64,000 nucleotides of DNA from Azolla caroliniana (taxonomy: Eukaryota > Polypodiophyta), in contig JBHGNT010000022.1 in NCBI GenBank assembly GCA_043228905.1, positions 8,308,001 to 8,372,000 of the forward strand, written 5' to 3'. A program made the translations under genes and the position numbers. Position 1 is the first letter of the stretch. Each line of letters starts with the position of its first letter. A model generated the notes under the pieces. It was given only the letters and a program-made list of their open reading frames with translations. It ran no database searches and was not told where the DNA came from. Positions 30,809-42,037 of the stretch are shown here, piece after piece.

Positions 30809-31767
30809 CTAAAAATCCGCCTTGTTGTTATTTCCGAGGGTGTCCTTGTTCCGATTGTGATTCTTCCGAACGGTAAAAAATTGGACAGAATGACGGTCGT
30901 CCTGACTTTTTACCCTCGCATAGGCTAAACCATTGTCCAACACTTTCATATCCATTCTAGCCGATGTGATGTATGGTTCGCCGAGGATGACCGGGTGGGA
31001 GGACGTCTCTTGCACGAAAAAGTGCTGGTTTATACCGACGTCTCTGACGCTCACCTTGACGTTCGGCAAGCCCCGTGTAGTTCTTCCGTGGCTCTTGTAG
31101 CCGTGCATATCTTCCACCCATGTTTGGTGTTGATCGGCCAATTCCCCTTTTTGTAGAAGTCCATGGACATCAGGTTAATTTCCGACCCGTGGTCGATTAA
31201 TGCCACCACCGGTTCCTTCACGTCCCCAATACGAACCGGGGTTTCTGTAGTCGCTCTTGCCCATGGCGGCCTGGCGTAGTGGCTCTCTCAAAGCTCGTCT
31301 TCCGTGGCCATCTCATTGAGGAGTGCCACCCTTACCTCAACCGGCTTCTCGGGCTCCGGTTCCGTTGTGAGACACTTTCTCTTCACGAGGTCCACGATGC
31401 TGTCGTGGAATTCCCTTCTCGCTATGCCAAGCACTTCCCTAAGCATGAGTTCTATGCAACTGTCGAGAACTCGCTCCTCTAGAACCTTTTGTAGGTTCGT
31501 TGTTTTCTCGATTTCCGAGCTTAAACGGAAGCTCGGAATCCTTCCCTTCTCCTTCTCCTGGGATCCGGTTGGAGTGGCATTGTGCCTTTTGGGCACGCTT
31601 CGGGTGTCATGCCTCCCCGAAGGGCCTGCTCCCCCGATTTTCCCCACTCGCCTTTCGTCGATCAGGGCCTCATAGTTCCTGCACGCGGCTTCCACAAAGC
31701 TAGTGCTCTCTTCAACGGGGTCACTCCAGCCGGTAACTTCGCACACACACTCCTCCGCGCGCTCCAC
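30809..31767 (-). pseudogene. Gypsy-2 protease region
   Basis: The upstream frame (31767-31288) has a conserved helix block, LREVLGIARREFHDSIVDLV. It is followed by an aspartic-protease motif, VVALIDHGSEINLMSMDFY, near 31190-31145, and by FFVQETSSHPVILGEPYITS near 31010. The D-H-G-S form of the active site is unusual against the common DTGA/DSGA. Frame changes separate the three pieces. Confidence 0.75.
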
Positions 31768-32021
31768 TTCTCCCTTCTACAGCCTTCCTCCGGACAAGGT
31801 CTCGAGAATAACCAGCCAGAACCTAGGTTTTGAATCGGGTTTGGCCGCCTTTTCGCCTACGCGAATGCTGGCTGAAACCGAGTAGTGGACGACGTCGACG
31901 TGCCGTGCCGCGGCCTCTTCCATTAGTCTCTTCATGCCACCTCGTTCGAAATTCGCGTCAAGCAATCTTCGAGTGTCGCTCGCATGTATCCTGCCATTCG
32001 AAAGATAAAATAAATTACTTC

Positions 32022-32936
32022 CTAGCACTCACCGAGGTTAGCACACTCTCTCTGGGCATGTCCGGTGACGTCGCACCATATGCACCTCTGATTGGCTGGC
32101 GGTTGCCGGTCGCACGGTTGACCCTCGCTGCTTCGTCGGGCCTGGGCAATCTCGAGGTCGCGCACCATCCTTGTTAGTTCTTCGAGTCTTGCGTTGCCTG
32201 CAGGTCCCACGAATAGGTTTGCCGGGGTTGGGCCTAGCTCGAGCCATCTCCTCATTTCTTCCATTCGGCTCGGCGTCGGCTTGGCTCTGGTTTTGACAGC
32301 TGGTTCGGTCGGCGAGGACCCCTTTTCTTTCCAATCTCGGCGTTTGTCAATCCTGCTGCATACTTCTTTGACGGTCGCCCAGTCAGTCGTGAGACCGTGG
32401 TTGGTTTCAAGAAGAAGACCCACGCTTTCTCGGACGTGCGAGTCGAACAACGTAACGAAAAATAGGACTTTGCTCGTTTCGATCACGGTTCGGTCCTATC
32501 TAGAGAGCTGCACAAACTGTGACTCGAACTCCTGGAGGAGCGCCGAAGCGTTCTGACCCTTGTCGGGGCTATTGACCCAATCCATAAAGTCCTTTCTCCA
32601 TAGCTGAAGTGAGTCGTCGTAGTTGTACCTTTCAAGAACTTCCTCTGCAAATTCCGCCCAATCGCGGCGGCCTGCTTGTATTTTGGCCATCTCCGTATGG
32701 ATGTGTGATGTCACGACTCGGGGAAACCCTGTCAGCCGTGTATCCTCGGGTATATTCCTCATCTACATTTCAGATTTGTAGGCCTCTAAGTAACTCGAGG
32801 CGTCTTTTCCACTGAACCGACTTATCTTGTCGATCGTTGCTTCTATGGCCCTGTCGAGGGCACTCACGCCCTCACGAGCGCTAACCAGGCTGTCTACCGC
32901 CATCGCCATTGCTTCTGCACATTCGCTCCCTCTCAT
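32022..32936 (-). pseudogene. Gypsy-2 Gag
   Basis: One frame of about 304 codons starts at ATG 32936 and is broken by two stops (near 32764 and 32497). It contains KISRFSGKDASSYLEAY, then LLQEFESQFVQL, a middle domain (DWATVKEVCSRIDKR) and a CCHC nucleic-acid-binding knuckle CIWCDVTGHAQREC near the end. It is related to the Gypsy-3 frame at 24611. Confidence 0.85.
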
Positions 32937-32960
32937 TTTCAGATTCCTCTACTGCCCCCT

Positions 32961-32981
32961 TTCACGTGGGGTTCACCAAAG
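32961..32981 (-). promoter_or_regulatory. Gypsy-2 primer-binding site
   Basis: The minus strand after the 5' LTR reads TTTGGTGAACCCCACGTG, shared with Gypsy-3 apart from one base. Confidence 0.7.
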
Positions 32982-32982
32982 A

Positions 32983-33739
32983 TGTCGAGAAAATCCTCGC
33001 GGATGCGTAGAAGTTGGACAGGACCACAGGGGTCTTGAACCAAGGAATCAAGATGCAAGGAGGAAGAATCTGTGGTTTACGTAAGCCCTGAGACTGCGGT
33101 TAAACAGAGAAGGTTAGCCAAACGAGAGAGAGAGTGTGTAAGAGGATCGTGTGTAGACACAACGCAGACAGAGATGCTGAGAACAACTTTCGTTAGGTAG
33201 ATAACTTTCTATTAATCAAAACATGCGCGTGGCACTGTGGGTGATTACAACCGGATCAGTGCCGGTGATAGAGCGTAGAGCTCTACAATAGTTAGATACA
33301 AAGATACGTAGGCACGCAGAAGGTCGATCCCCTGGTCGAGAGCACTCGGGCGTCTGACGCAAGCAGGGGAGGCACCTTCCGGTGATCCGTCGTAGGACTC
33401 CTTGTTTTCCCTCCTCTCTGTTTCTTTTCTCCTCTTTAGATGATATATTTAAAATAGTCAAAGGTCGCCCCTTTTATAGCACAAGGAGCGACTGTTACCT
33501 AACATTCATGACCTGTTGCTTTCCCTTCCTAGATTCTTTCCCCTGATTCACTCTCCTCGTAACTATCCCTACTTATGCGATGTCAGAATTCCTATTAATG
33601 CCTTAACTACCTAGTACACCTCATTCTACCTATGCCTAGTACTTACACTATTTAATTCACTAGGGGTGTGCACTCGTGCACACCAGTGTTCCTGTGCATT
33701 TCACATTATTTCCACCTATGGCCCAGAATCTTCATGACA
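32983..33739 (-). repeat. Gypsy-2 5' LTR
   Basis: 757 bp, TGTCATGAAGATTC at 33739 to TTCTCGACA at 32983; pairs with 22258-23018. Confidence 0.9.
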
Positions 33740-34593
33740 ACGTGCTTCACGACATCTTTGTGGTGCGGTAAATATTCTCTCTCTCTCTCTCTCTCCCTCT
33801 TTTCCCTCAGTCAACCCACACAAGTGTCTTGGACAACAAGAACGACCCGATTGTAAACCTAAACGACTGATTCCTTACAAGCACAAGTCACCTAATTCAT
33901 CCTCCTTGGCCAAAGACCCCGATGGTCCCGTTCGACCGTCCCTCAGGCACGGATTTCTGCGACAACGGTCTGCTTGTCTACTGCAAAGGCCCTCAATGGC
34001 CTTCTTGCCCTTACGGAATTGGGGCCCCTCGACCCGTCGGCTCCTCCGCATTGACGTCCGCTTCGGCTACCCTCTTGTCTGCTTGGCCTTCATATGATTC
34101 AACTCGTTTGAATCATTGCTCTTGAGTCTTGACCAAATTGGTTGTCTCCGATTTGTCCCCACCATTAACTGAATCAACTCTGTCTAATTCGTCCTCCTTC
34201 AAGTCCTTAACTATATCAGCCCTAGTCATGGCCTTCTTCTCCACGATTCTGCCTCCCCCTTGTTCGATTGGCTCTAGTTTCAGCTCTCTTTTCTAGTTGT
34301 TCCCCCTGCAACTAGCTAGTCTACAGTTAGCCATTCTTCTTCTATGGGTCCTTGTTACCTCCTCCTAGAGAACACCTTCGATTAACCCTCTTGGGTAATC
34401 AGGTCAAGGTATTGTGGTGCGAAAAAGATTTGTGGTCACGACGTACTACTGAGATCGTTAAGACGATCTGGGAATTAAGAAGGATATGTTGCGGGATCAG
34501 CTACAACCGATCCGTATTTACATCCTTTGCACAGAATGAACGTTATATGGATATACGTGTATGACAAAATAGAGATGAGACAGAACACGGAAG
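33740..34593. other. Non-coding flank of Gypsy-2
   Basis: CACGACATCTTTGTGGTGCGG near 33748 resembles an LTR end plus primer-binding site of the Gypsy-2/3 type, so it may continue the LTR-like DNA at 21481-22257. A CT microsatellite follows at 33775-33800. Short open frames at 33906-34125 have no recognisable motif. Confidence 0.35.
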
Positions 34594-35411
34594 TAGGAAT
34601 TGGCAACGGTTCAGTTTAGGCTTAACCAGTTTGGCTTGGATAAGGCCAAACCGGTTAAGCCTAAACCGTTTTGGGGTTTTCAAACTTGAACCAAACCAAG
34701 CCAAAACGATTCCTAAACCGGTTTAGGAACTGGTTTGGGATGAAAAAGTTGAAGATACCTAAAAAACACCACTACCACTACCACTACCACTTCCTCCTAC
34801 TCTTCTTCTCCTCCTCATAACTCCCACCCCCTCGGCCTTACCACTGATGAGTCAAACTCAACTCCAAGTCCCACCTCCACGACTCTCTCTTTGTAGACTA
34901 CTAGGATTGGTCAGCTGACATCCATGAATCCCTTGCCTCCCACCACCCGAACCATGAGGCTTGAGGTTATGGAGACCTATCACTCTCGGTGATCAAATTC
35001 TTCTCCAAAGAATGTATATAGCACTAAACAACACGGAGGTCCCCTGATCGTCCACTATGCAAGCTCTCTCTCCCTCTCTCTCCCTCCCTCTCTCGTTACT
35101 CAATGGTATGTTGTCTATGGCTTCTTGTCAGTCTCTTTGTCAACTTTCAAGTTCTAACTTCTAACTTCTAACTATCTAATTTCTAACTTTCTAAACCCTA
35201 ATTCTTAAATCACATAAACGACTTAAATGTCTTAAACGGCTTAACCAGTTTGAGCTAGTGTGGCAAGGCCCAAGCCAAGATGAGCTGAGTTCAAACCATT
35301 TAGGTAGGCTCAAGCCTAAATCGAGCCGAGTCGAGCAGCTAAGACGCTAAGCCGTTTTAAACTGGTTTAGTTAAATGGTTTAGTCTTGAGCCAAGCGGTT
35401 GTCGATTCCTA
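34594..35411. mobile_element. Non-autonomous hAT-like element (MITE candidate)
   Basis: 818 bp with imperfect terminal inverted repeats: TAGGAATTGGCAACGGTT at the left, and the right end reads TAGGAATCGACAACCGC on the other strand. The TAGG(R)...GGCAA-type terminus is common in plant hAT elements. Flanking 8-mers CACGGAAG and CACTGGAG agree at six of eight positions, as expected of an aged 8-bp duplication. Subterminal AAACCGGTT/AAACTGGTTTA motifs repeat in both orientations. There is no transposase. Confidence 0.55.
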
Positions 35412-35432
35412 CACTGGAGTACCCACAAGGCA

Positions 35433-35477
35433 TATATATATATATGTGTGTGTGTGTATATATATATAAATATATAT
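35433..35477. repeat. TA/TG microsatellite
   Basis: Alternating TA and TG repeat, continued as TA at 36099-36117 on the far side of the solo LTR. Confidence 0.9.
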
Positions 35478-36098
35478 TGACAAGAACTACACGCTCCCTA
35501 TGCGCAATGCTCGGCCACAACCGAGCTTAGAATCATACACAGAAAACGGGAATGAATGCACGACACATTGAAGAGAAGAGTACACAAGATGTTTATGTGG
35601 AAAACCCAAACTCGGGAAAAACCACGGCAACCCAAACTATCACTATATCAGAATGTACAATAGGAAAGCACCGAGGCCACGACCTCGAGCTTGCTATCTT
35701 CGCCACAGGCGGCGGTTACAACAGAGGCAACGACCTCTTCCTCTCTCTCACTCTCTCTGTACACTGTTACGCGCTCTAATCTTATGCCAACAAGAATGAC
35801 AACAACCACTCTATTTACTAAGTTTGCCCTAAGTCATATTTATACTAATATGACTTTCCGGCTATTTACAAATATAGCCCCGATGGCCTCTCAGGAAACA
35901 TATTTACGAATATGTCCCTTCATCCGGTGAGCATTTCTCACCGGGTCTTCACCATCCGGCTCTTGCCGGGTACTCCACATCCGGTTCTCACCGGGTCTTC
36001 CATAGCTGGGTATTCCTCATCCGGTTCCGGCCTCGGCTGAGTTTGCTCATCAGTACTGTTCTTCTCACTTCCCATCCGGAGGGACCTGTTTCCTAACA
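35478..36098 (-). repeat. Solo LTR related to Copia-2
   Basis: Minus strand TGTTAGGAAACAGG ... TTCTTGTCA over 621 bp, with the same CTCCGGATGGG start region, CCGG(T)TCTCACCGGGTCTTC repeats and TATTTATAC stretch as the Copia-2 LTRs. TATAT flanks both ends, compatible with a target-site duplication within a TA microsatellite. No internal sequence remains, as after LTR-LTR recombination. Confidence 0.8.
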
Positions 36099-36189
36099 TA
36101 TATATATATATATATATTCGATTAAATGTAGCATACATGGGGATGACTAGCAAGCATATATCAAAGTACCAAAACTGTGCACAATGTGG

Positions 36190-36498
36190 GAGTTGTACGA
36201 GTGAAGGAATGAAAGGATATCTGACCTACAATACCGGTATCTATAAAAGGTTATATAGTTACGGATGCTTTAGTGGATAGTGGTGCTAGAATAAGTCTTA
36301 TCTTAGAAGTCCTCATAAGTAAGCTTGCTATTCCCATTTGTAAAAGTTCTTCTGCGAAAGTAGCTGTAGCTGATGGAGGCTTAGTACCTTGCATGGGGAT
36401 TATAGAAGATATTATCCTTGAGTGTTTTGGTATATGCATTTCTATGGTTTTCCAAGTTATTCCCCTTCAGGAACCCTCTTATTCCTTGGTGTTGGGAA
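36190..36498 (+). pseudogene. Gypsy-7 protease fragment
   Basis: Encodes IKGYIVTDALVDSGARISLI with the D-S-G aspartic protease site, then VAVADGGLVPCMGIIEDI and PSYSLVLGM at the breakpoint. The frame is interrupted by Copia-3, and the matching RPW of the family motif (LGRPW) appears at 60197. Confidence 0.8.
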
Positions 36499-36513
36499 TG
36501 TGGGAGTAACGAG

Positions 36514-37215
36514 TGAAGAGAATATGTGGAATAATCTTCAGCCACAACCAAGACTTAGATCACTTCAATGATAATCAAACACAGTAAATAAGAAATGGAA
36601 GTAGGTACACAGACAGAGGAGAAGGCATAGGATGGTAACGTGGAAAACCCTAAACGGGAAAAACCATGGGAGTCCCCAAACTCCAACTATCACTATGTAG
36701 AGAGGAATACAACAGATGAACACAGAGGCAATGACCTCGTGCTCACGATCTTTGCCTGGCGGCAGTTACAACAGAGACACGCTCTGTATCTCCCTCTCTC
36801 TCTCTCACTCTCTCTCGCTCTATTACACTCTGTACGGTAGTTGCACCAACAACTCTATACAATATAATTACTACACAATGATACACACACTCAAGAGTTT
36901 GCCCTAGGTCATATTTATACTAATATGACTTTCGGGCTATTTACAAATATAGCCCCAATGGGCTCTCTAGAACATATTTACATATATGTCCCTTCATCCG
37001 GTGAGAGGTTCTCGCCGAGCCTGCATCATCTGGTTCTCACCGGGTCTTCCTTGCCGGGTACTCATCATCCGGTTCTCACCAGGTCTTCCGTTGCTGGGTA
37101 CTCATCATCCGGTTCTCATTGGGTCTTCCGTTGTCGGGTACTCATCATCCGGTTCTCACCGGGTCTTCCATTGTCGGGTACTCATATCCCATCCGGAGGG
37201 ACCAAAATCCTAACA
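36514..37215 (-). repeat. Copia-2 3' LTR
   Basis: 702 bp, TGTTAGGATTTTGG at 37215 to TATTCTCTTCA at 36514. Contains a CT microsatellite near 36790 and four copies of the 40-bp repeat. Confidence 0.92.
37026..37184. repeat. 40-bp minisatellite inside the Copia-2 3' LTR
   Basis: Units of CATCCGGTTCTCACCGGGTC plus TTCCGTTGCCGGGTACTCAT start at 37026, 37065, 37105 and 37145. The 5' LTR (54981-55107) has only two units. Confidence 0.92.
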
Positions 37216-37239
37216 AACTCCCCCTTCACTTCGGCATGG

Positions 37240-39024
37240 GATGCCTCTTTAGTCCGATCCGCTTCCGGCATGCATTCAACTTGTCGGGTGTAAGCACCTT
37301 GGTGAGCATATCCGACCCGTTCTCCTCCGTGTGGATCTTCGTCTGCATGAACTCTCGATCTTCTACTCGCTCCCGGATCCAGTGGTACCTCCGCTAGATG
37401 TGCTTCGTCGTGGAATGATACATCACGTTCTTTGCAAGGTGGATGGCACTTTGACTGTCGCAATAGAGCTGGTATTCCTCTTGTCGGATTCCTAGCTCTT
37501 CGATGAAGTCCTTCATCCATAGTATTTCCTTGTCGGCTTCCACAACTGCCATGTACTCCGCCTCTATGGTTGACAACACAACTATCTTTTGCAACCTCGA
37601 CTGCCACGAAACAACTCCCCCTGCATATGTCATAACATATCCCGATGTTGAGCAGCTGGTATCTGCATCAGCCGACATATCTGAATCGATGAAACCGTCA
37701 AGTTGGGGTTTATCGGAGCCGAATCGGAGACACATACTTGAGGTGCCTTTCAAGTACCGGAGTATCCATTTTACTGCATTCCAGTGCTCCTTACCAGGAT
37801 TGCTCATAAACCGGCTCACCACTCCGACTGCGTATTCGATGTCCGGTCGGGTACACACCATTGCGTACATTAAGCTCCCGATGGTAGATGCATATGGTAT
37901 CTTCATCATATCCGCCTTCTCTGCCTTCTTCTTCGGGCTTTGCTTACCAAATAACCTGCAGTTTGCCAGGACTGTCGATCCGACCGATTTCACATCTGAC
38001 ATGTTGAACCGCTGAAGCACCTTTGTCATGTACTTCCCTGTGACAGCCACAATTGCTTCGTTGACCGGTTCCGGATGATATGCATCCCCAGTATCTATCT
38101 TGCCGGACCCAAGTCTTTCATTGAGAAGGTCCGGTTTAGGGCCTTCTTTAGCATCTGTATCTTGACTTGGTCTCGTTCGACGATCAACATGTCGTCCACG
38201 TACAAGAGGAGTATCAGGAAATCTCCACCTTTGAACTTCTTCACAAATACGCAATGATCGGCCGACGTCTTGTGGTACCCTTGATCGGTCATGAAGGAGT
38301 CAAACTTTCGGTGCCATTGCCAGGGAGCCTGCTTCAAACCGTAGAGGCTCTTCTTCAACCGGCAAACTAGGTGGTCCTTCCCTTTCTTCACAAATCCCTC
38401 TGGTTGCTGCATGTAGATCTCCACTTCGAGGTCGTCGTGGAGGAACGCCGTCTTCACGTCTAACTGCTCTACCTCGAGATCCATGCTTGCCGCTATACTC
38501 AACATCGTTTGGATGGAAGTCATCTTTACTATTGGGGCAAATATCTCGTTGAAGTCCATGCCCTTCTTCTGTTGGACTCCTTTCACCAAGATCCTAGCTT
38601 TGTATCTCGGGGGGTTGCCGGCATCTCCTGGTTTCAACTTGTACACCCACTTATTCCGGAGTGCCCTCTTTCCTTTCGACAACTCCACCAATTTGTACGT
38701 GTGGTTCTCATGCAGGGAATCCATCTCGTCCTGCATTGCACTTAACCACTTGCGGCTATGGGTGTCCTCCCTCACTTCTTCGAAGCTTTCTGGCTCCCCC
38801 TCATCGGTTAGAAACACGCGCTGTGCATTCGGAAATATCTGGGAGGCCTTTCTCTCTCTAAGAGGATATCTGCATCTTTGGTTTCCGGCAACCGGCTCCT
38901 CTGTTTGTTCTTCATCACAATCCGATTTGGGGTCTTGGCCGGTTCCGGTTCCGGTTTCAACTTCCTCTTCTTCTTCTACCGGTTCGGTTTCATCTCCATA
39001 ACCGGCCGGTTCTTCGAGTGTCAA
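37240..39024 (-). pseudogene. Copia-2 reverse transcriptase and RNase H
   Basis: The RT frame (39024-38095) has RNKWVYKLKPGD, MDLEVEQLDVKTAFLHDDLE, CRLKKSLYGLKQAPWQWHRK and the intact catalytic LLYVDDML. A frameshift near 38100 (after KDLGPAR) puts the next part in a second frame: TKVLQRFNMSDVKS, PYASTIGSLMYAMVCTRPDI, then RNase H with Asp in LDGFIDSDMSAD, Glu in STIEAEYMAV and Asp in LYCDSQSAIHLAKN. After a stop following TTKHI the tail ends GLKRHPMPK near 37240. It is close to intact except for the frameshift and stop. Confidence 0.9.
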
Positions 39025-39049
39025 CCAACTCTTAGCCGGGTAGGTCTAT

Positions 39050-39834
39050 ATCTCATCGAATCGATCCTTACCGGTTGACTCGGAGTTCATTATCTTCTTC
39101 TCCGACTCCCAGTCGGCAAGGGTTTTGTCCTCCATGAAGATAATATCTTGACTCCGGAAAACCTTCTTGTCGACCGGATCCTACATTCGGTAGCCGAACT
39201 CATCATTGCCGTATCCGAGGAATATGCAAGGCCGGGCCTTTGGATCCAACATTGCTCTCCGGTCCTTTACAATATGCATGTAAGCGAGACACCTGAAAAC
39301 CTTCAGATGCCGGTAGGACACTTCCTTATTGGTCCACACTCTCTGCGGCGTGTCTCCATCCAAGGGTATTGAGGGTGACCTGTTTATCACATATGTCACT
39401 GTCGACAGCGCCTCAACCCAAAACATCTTGGGTAACTTTGCATGTGCCAACATACTCCGGACCGTCTCCATTATGGTCCGGTTCATCCTCTCGGCCAACC
39501 CATTTAGTTCCGTAGTCTTCGGCACGGTAAATTCGAGCCGGATTCCCTTCGAGCGGCAGTACCCCTCGAACTGCCCCCGGTATTCTCCTCCGTTATCTGC
39601 TCGAACCGCCTTCAACTTCCGACTGGTTTCTCTTTCCACTCTCGCGTGGAGCTCCTTGAAGACGGATAACACTTGATCCTTCGTCTTCAGCGGTGTGGAC
39701 CACAACTTCTGGTTGTGGTCGTCTATGATCGTCACGAAGTACTGCGATCCGGCATGTGACTTCGTGTCCACTTGACACACATCGGTATGCACCAACTCCA
39801 GTGGTGCATTATGTCTCATCTGTGTAGCCTTCAT
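39050..39834 (-). pseudogene. Copia-2 integrase lacking its N-terminal zinc region
   Basis: The core keeps all three catalytic residues: LELVHTDVCQ, AVRADNGGEYRG and NGLAERMNRTIMETVRSML, followed by CLAYMHIVKDRRAMLDPKAR and FLGYGNDEFGY. The GAG-pre-integrase and HHCC zinc finger that should precede it are missing: the protease tail (LNLILADQLDNEGY) runs straight into RHNAPLELVHTD with a frame change. This deletion of about 100 residues disables the integrase. Confidence 0.88.
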
Positions 39835-39852
39835 TATCTAGCTGATCGGCTA

Positions 39853-40966
39853 ATATCAGGTTCAATCGAACCTCTGGAATGTGTCGGACATCCTTCAACA
39901 GCAACTTGCATCCGGTTGATGTCGTCAACAACACATCTCCTATGCCAATAATTCAACATGTCCCTTCATTTCCCATCTGGACACAGCCGTGATCACCGAC
40001 TGTGTAGGATGAGAAGCATTTCTGGTCCGGGGTTAGAAGGAATGATGCTCCGGAATCGACAACCCACGTTCTCTCGTCACCGGCAAGGTTCAACCCAATC
40101 TCCTCGGTGATGAGCATCAACTCCTCTTCACTTGCCGCGATTGTTGTCATTCCCTTCCGGTCTTTACCGTTCCGGTCCGGTGACCGCTTCGAATCGGTAC
40201 TGTCGATTTCCTTATCTTTACGGAAGTGCCGACAGTTCTTCTGGAAGTGCCCCGACTTCCCACAATAGAAGCAAGTGGGCCTTCTCTTTGACTTTGACCG
40301 TGTCCCCGACTTTTCTCGGTTTTGGGGACTCTGGTTCCTTTGTCTTCCGCGTTCCGATTCAGTAAGGAGCACTTTGGAGTCGGAGCTCGTATCCTTGTCT
40401 TTCCGACGCACCTCCTCATCTAGCAAGCTCAACTTGACTCTTGCTAGGGATAGCTGTTTTCCTTCTGGCCCGGCGTTGCCCAAAGTGACAACTAACGTCT
40501 CCCAGCTATTTGGGAGGGAACTGAGCAGGAGTAGAGCAAGTACCTTATAAGCTAGAGGTACTTCCAATGAGGTTTCTTGATGTATCAGCCCCTGGAAGGC
40601 ATTCATGTGCTCCGCCATACTGGACCCATCTTGGTACCGAAGCCGCACTAGCTTCTAGAATACCGAAACCCGATTTACAACATTTTTGTTCTGAAACATA
40701 ATGCCGATCTTCTCCCAGAGTTCATGAGCCTTGCTCTCTTCATTGAAGTTGTTGTATAGGCTCATGTCGATGAAGCACTGTATGTACGCCGTTGTCTTCG
40801 TGTGCATTACCTCCCATATGGTGGCATCAATCTTGTCCGGTCTCTTGTCCCCGAACCCAACCAACAACTAGAGATCTTTAACCACAAGCATGTCCCTCAT
40901 CTTTGACTTCCACACTGAGTAGTTGGAGCCGATGAGCTTGAAGATGCGTCCCAACGAATCTTCCAT
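39853..40966 (-). pseudogene. Copia-2 Gag and protease
   Basis: ATG at 40966 starts MEDSLGRIFKLIGSNYSVWK, the Copia Gag start. The frame has stops near 40870 and 40655 and then runs through SSMAEHMNAFQGLIHQ, LLLLSSLPNSWETLVVTLG, a CCHC knuckle CFYCGKSGHFQKNC near 40260, and the protease site TWVVDSGASFLLTP near 40050. One more stop follows NEGTC near 39957. In an intact element this region assembles and matures the particle. Confidence 0.88.
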
Positions 40967-40980
40967 TTTCTGTATTGTTT

Positions 40981-40995
40981 CGCTCTGATACTAAA
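40981..40995 (-). promoter_or_regulatory. Copia-2 primer-binding site
   Basis: The minus strand reads TTTAGTATCAGAGCG next to the LTR end; the core TATCAGAGC matches the initiator tRNA-Met site, but the usual TGG start is altered. Confidence 0.7.
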
Positions 40996-40996
40996 T

Positions 40997-41271
40997 TGAA
41001 GAGAATATGCGGAATAATCTTCGGCCACAACCAAGACTTAGATCACTTCAATGATAATCAAACACAGTAAATAAGAAATGGAAGTAGGTACACAGACAGA
41101 GGAGAAGGCATAGGATGTTAACATGGAAAACCCTAAACGGGAAAACCCATGGGAGTCCCCAAACTCCAACTATCACTATGTAGAGAGGAATACAACAGAT
41201 GAACACAGAGGCAATGACCTCGTGCTCACGATCTTTGCCTAGCGGCAGTTACAACAGAGACACGCTTTGTA

Positions 41272-41302
<31 letters not shown>

Positions 41303-41497
41303 CTCGCTCTATTACACTCTGTACGGTAGTTGCACCAACAACTCTATACAATATAATTACTACACAATGATACACACACTCAAGAGTTTGCCCTAGGTCA
41401 TATTTATACTAATATGACTTTCGGGTTATTTACAAATATAGCCCCAATGGGCTCTCTGGAACATATTTACATATATGTCCCTTCATCCGGTGAGAGG
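40997..41497 (-). repeat. Copia-2 5' LTR, R/U5-side part
   Basis: Matches 36514-36997 of the 3' LTR. It stops at TCCGGTGAGAGG where Gypsy-5 begins; the remaining 127 bp of the LTR are at 54981-55107. Confidence 0.9.
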
Positions 41498-41936
41498 TGT
41501 TGCCGATTAGGAACACGGTCTGCGGTTAGTCCTTCGACCTAGACCTCCAAGTGGGTGTGGAACAACGAATATGCGTCTAACGTAATGCATAGGGGAATGT
41601 TCCCTGTAACCTATCAGCGTATAAGGGAGACGGCTATAACCGAATCCTTAGCAAGGGTTACACTTACGTTCTTACACGCTCAGGTATTCAAGACACACAC
41701 AGTGGATTAGTTGTAGCTATACACAGAACATCAGAGATGATAGAATTCTATTATGAGACGTTTCTTTACATTCCCAAAATTACACGCACTCTCTATCAGA
41801 GGTTTTTTGCCCTTTATATACGCAGGGTCTATCTAGCCATTCACGCTTCCTACATGAATCGTTACATGCGTTATGATCTTATATTATTTCTTATTCCTAC
41901 ACTCTTGTCCGTCGGTTACTATTCCAGCGGACAACA
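41498..41936 (-). repeat. Gypsy-5 3' LTR
   Basis: 439 bp, TGTTGTCCGCTGG at 41936 to ATCGGCAACA at 41498; TATA box (TATATAAAGGG, minus) near 41815. Confidence 0.92.
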
Positions 41937-42037
41937 CCTGGCACGCCGGTGGGATAGTGCCCTGGCACGTCGGACCCATCCCGTTAATCTTCTTCCAAAA
42001 TGGCCCGGATGTTTGGCTTTGCTGCGGCGTCTGCGTC

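Larger units (their letters stand above)
22258..33739 (-). mobile_element. Gypsy-2, full-length but inactive Ty3/Gypsy element
   Basis: Two LTRs of about 760 bp flank, on the minus strand: primer-binding site, gag, protease, RT, RNase H, integrase and polypurine tract (TTTAGTGGGGGTGGA before 23018). Removing the inserted Gypsy-3 leaves about 7.0 kb. The 4-bp flank ACGT occurs at 22254-22257 and 33740-33743, a possible target-site duplication. Defects are stops in gag, an RT deletion, and a gap in integrase at the Gypsy-3 junction. Confidence 0.9.

Noticed and set aside
35478-36098. An extra LTR belonging to the Copia-2 copy in the nest
   Set aside because: Copia-2 already has two LTRs with its own target duplication; this one has its own ends and TATAT flanks, so it is a separate solo LTR.
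37026-37184. CRISPR-like array
   Set aside because: The 40-bp units are contiguous with no spacers and lie in an LTR.
37503-39001. Plus-strand ORFs of 170 and 172 codons
   Set aside because: Antisense of the Copia-2 RT and RNase H.
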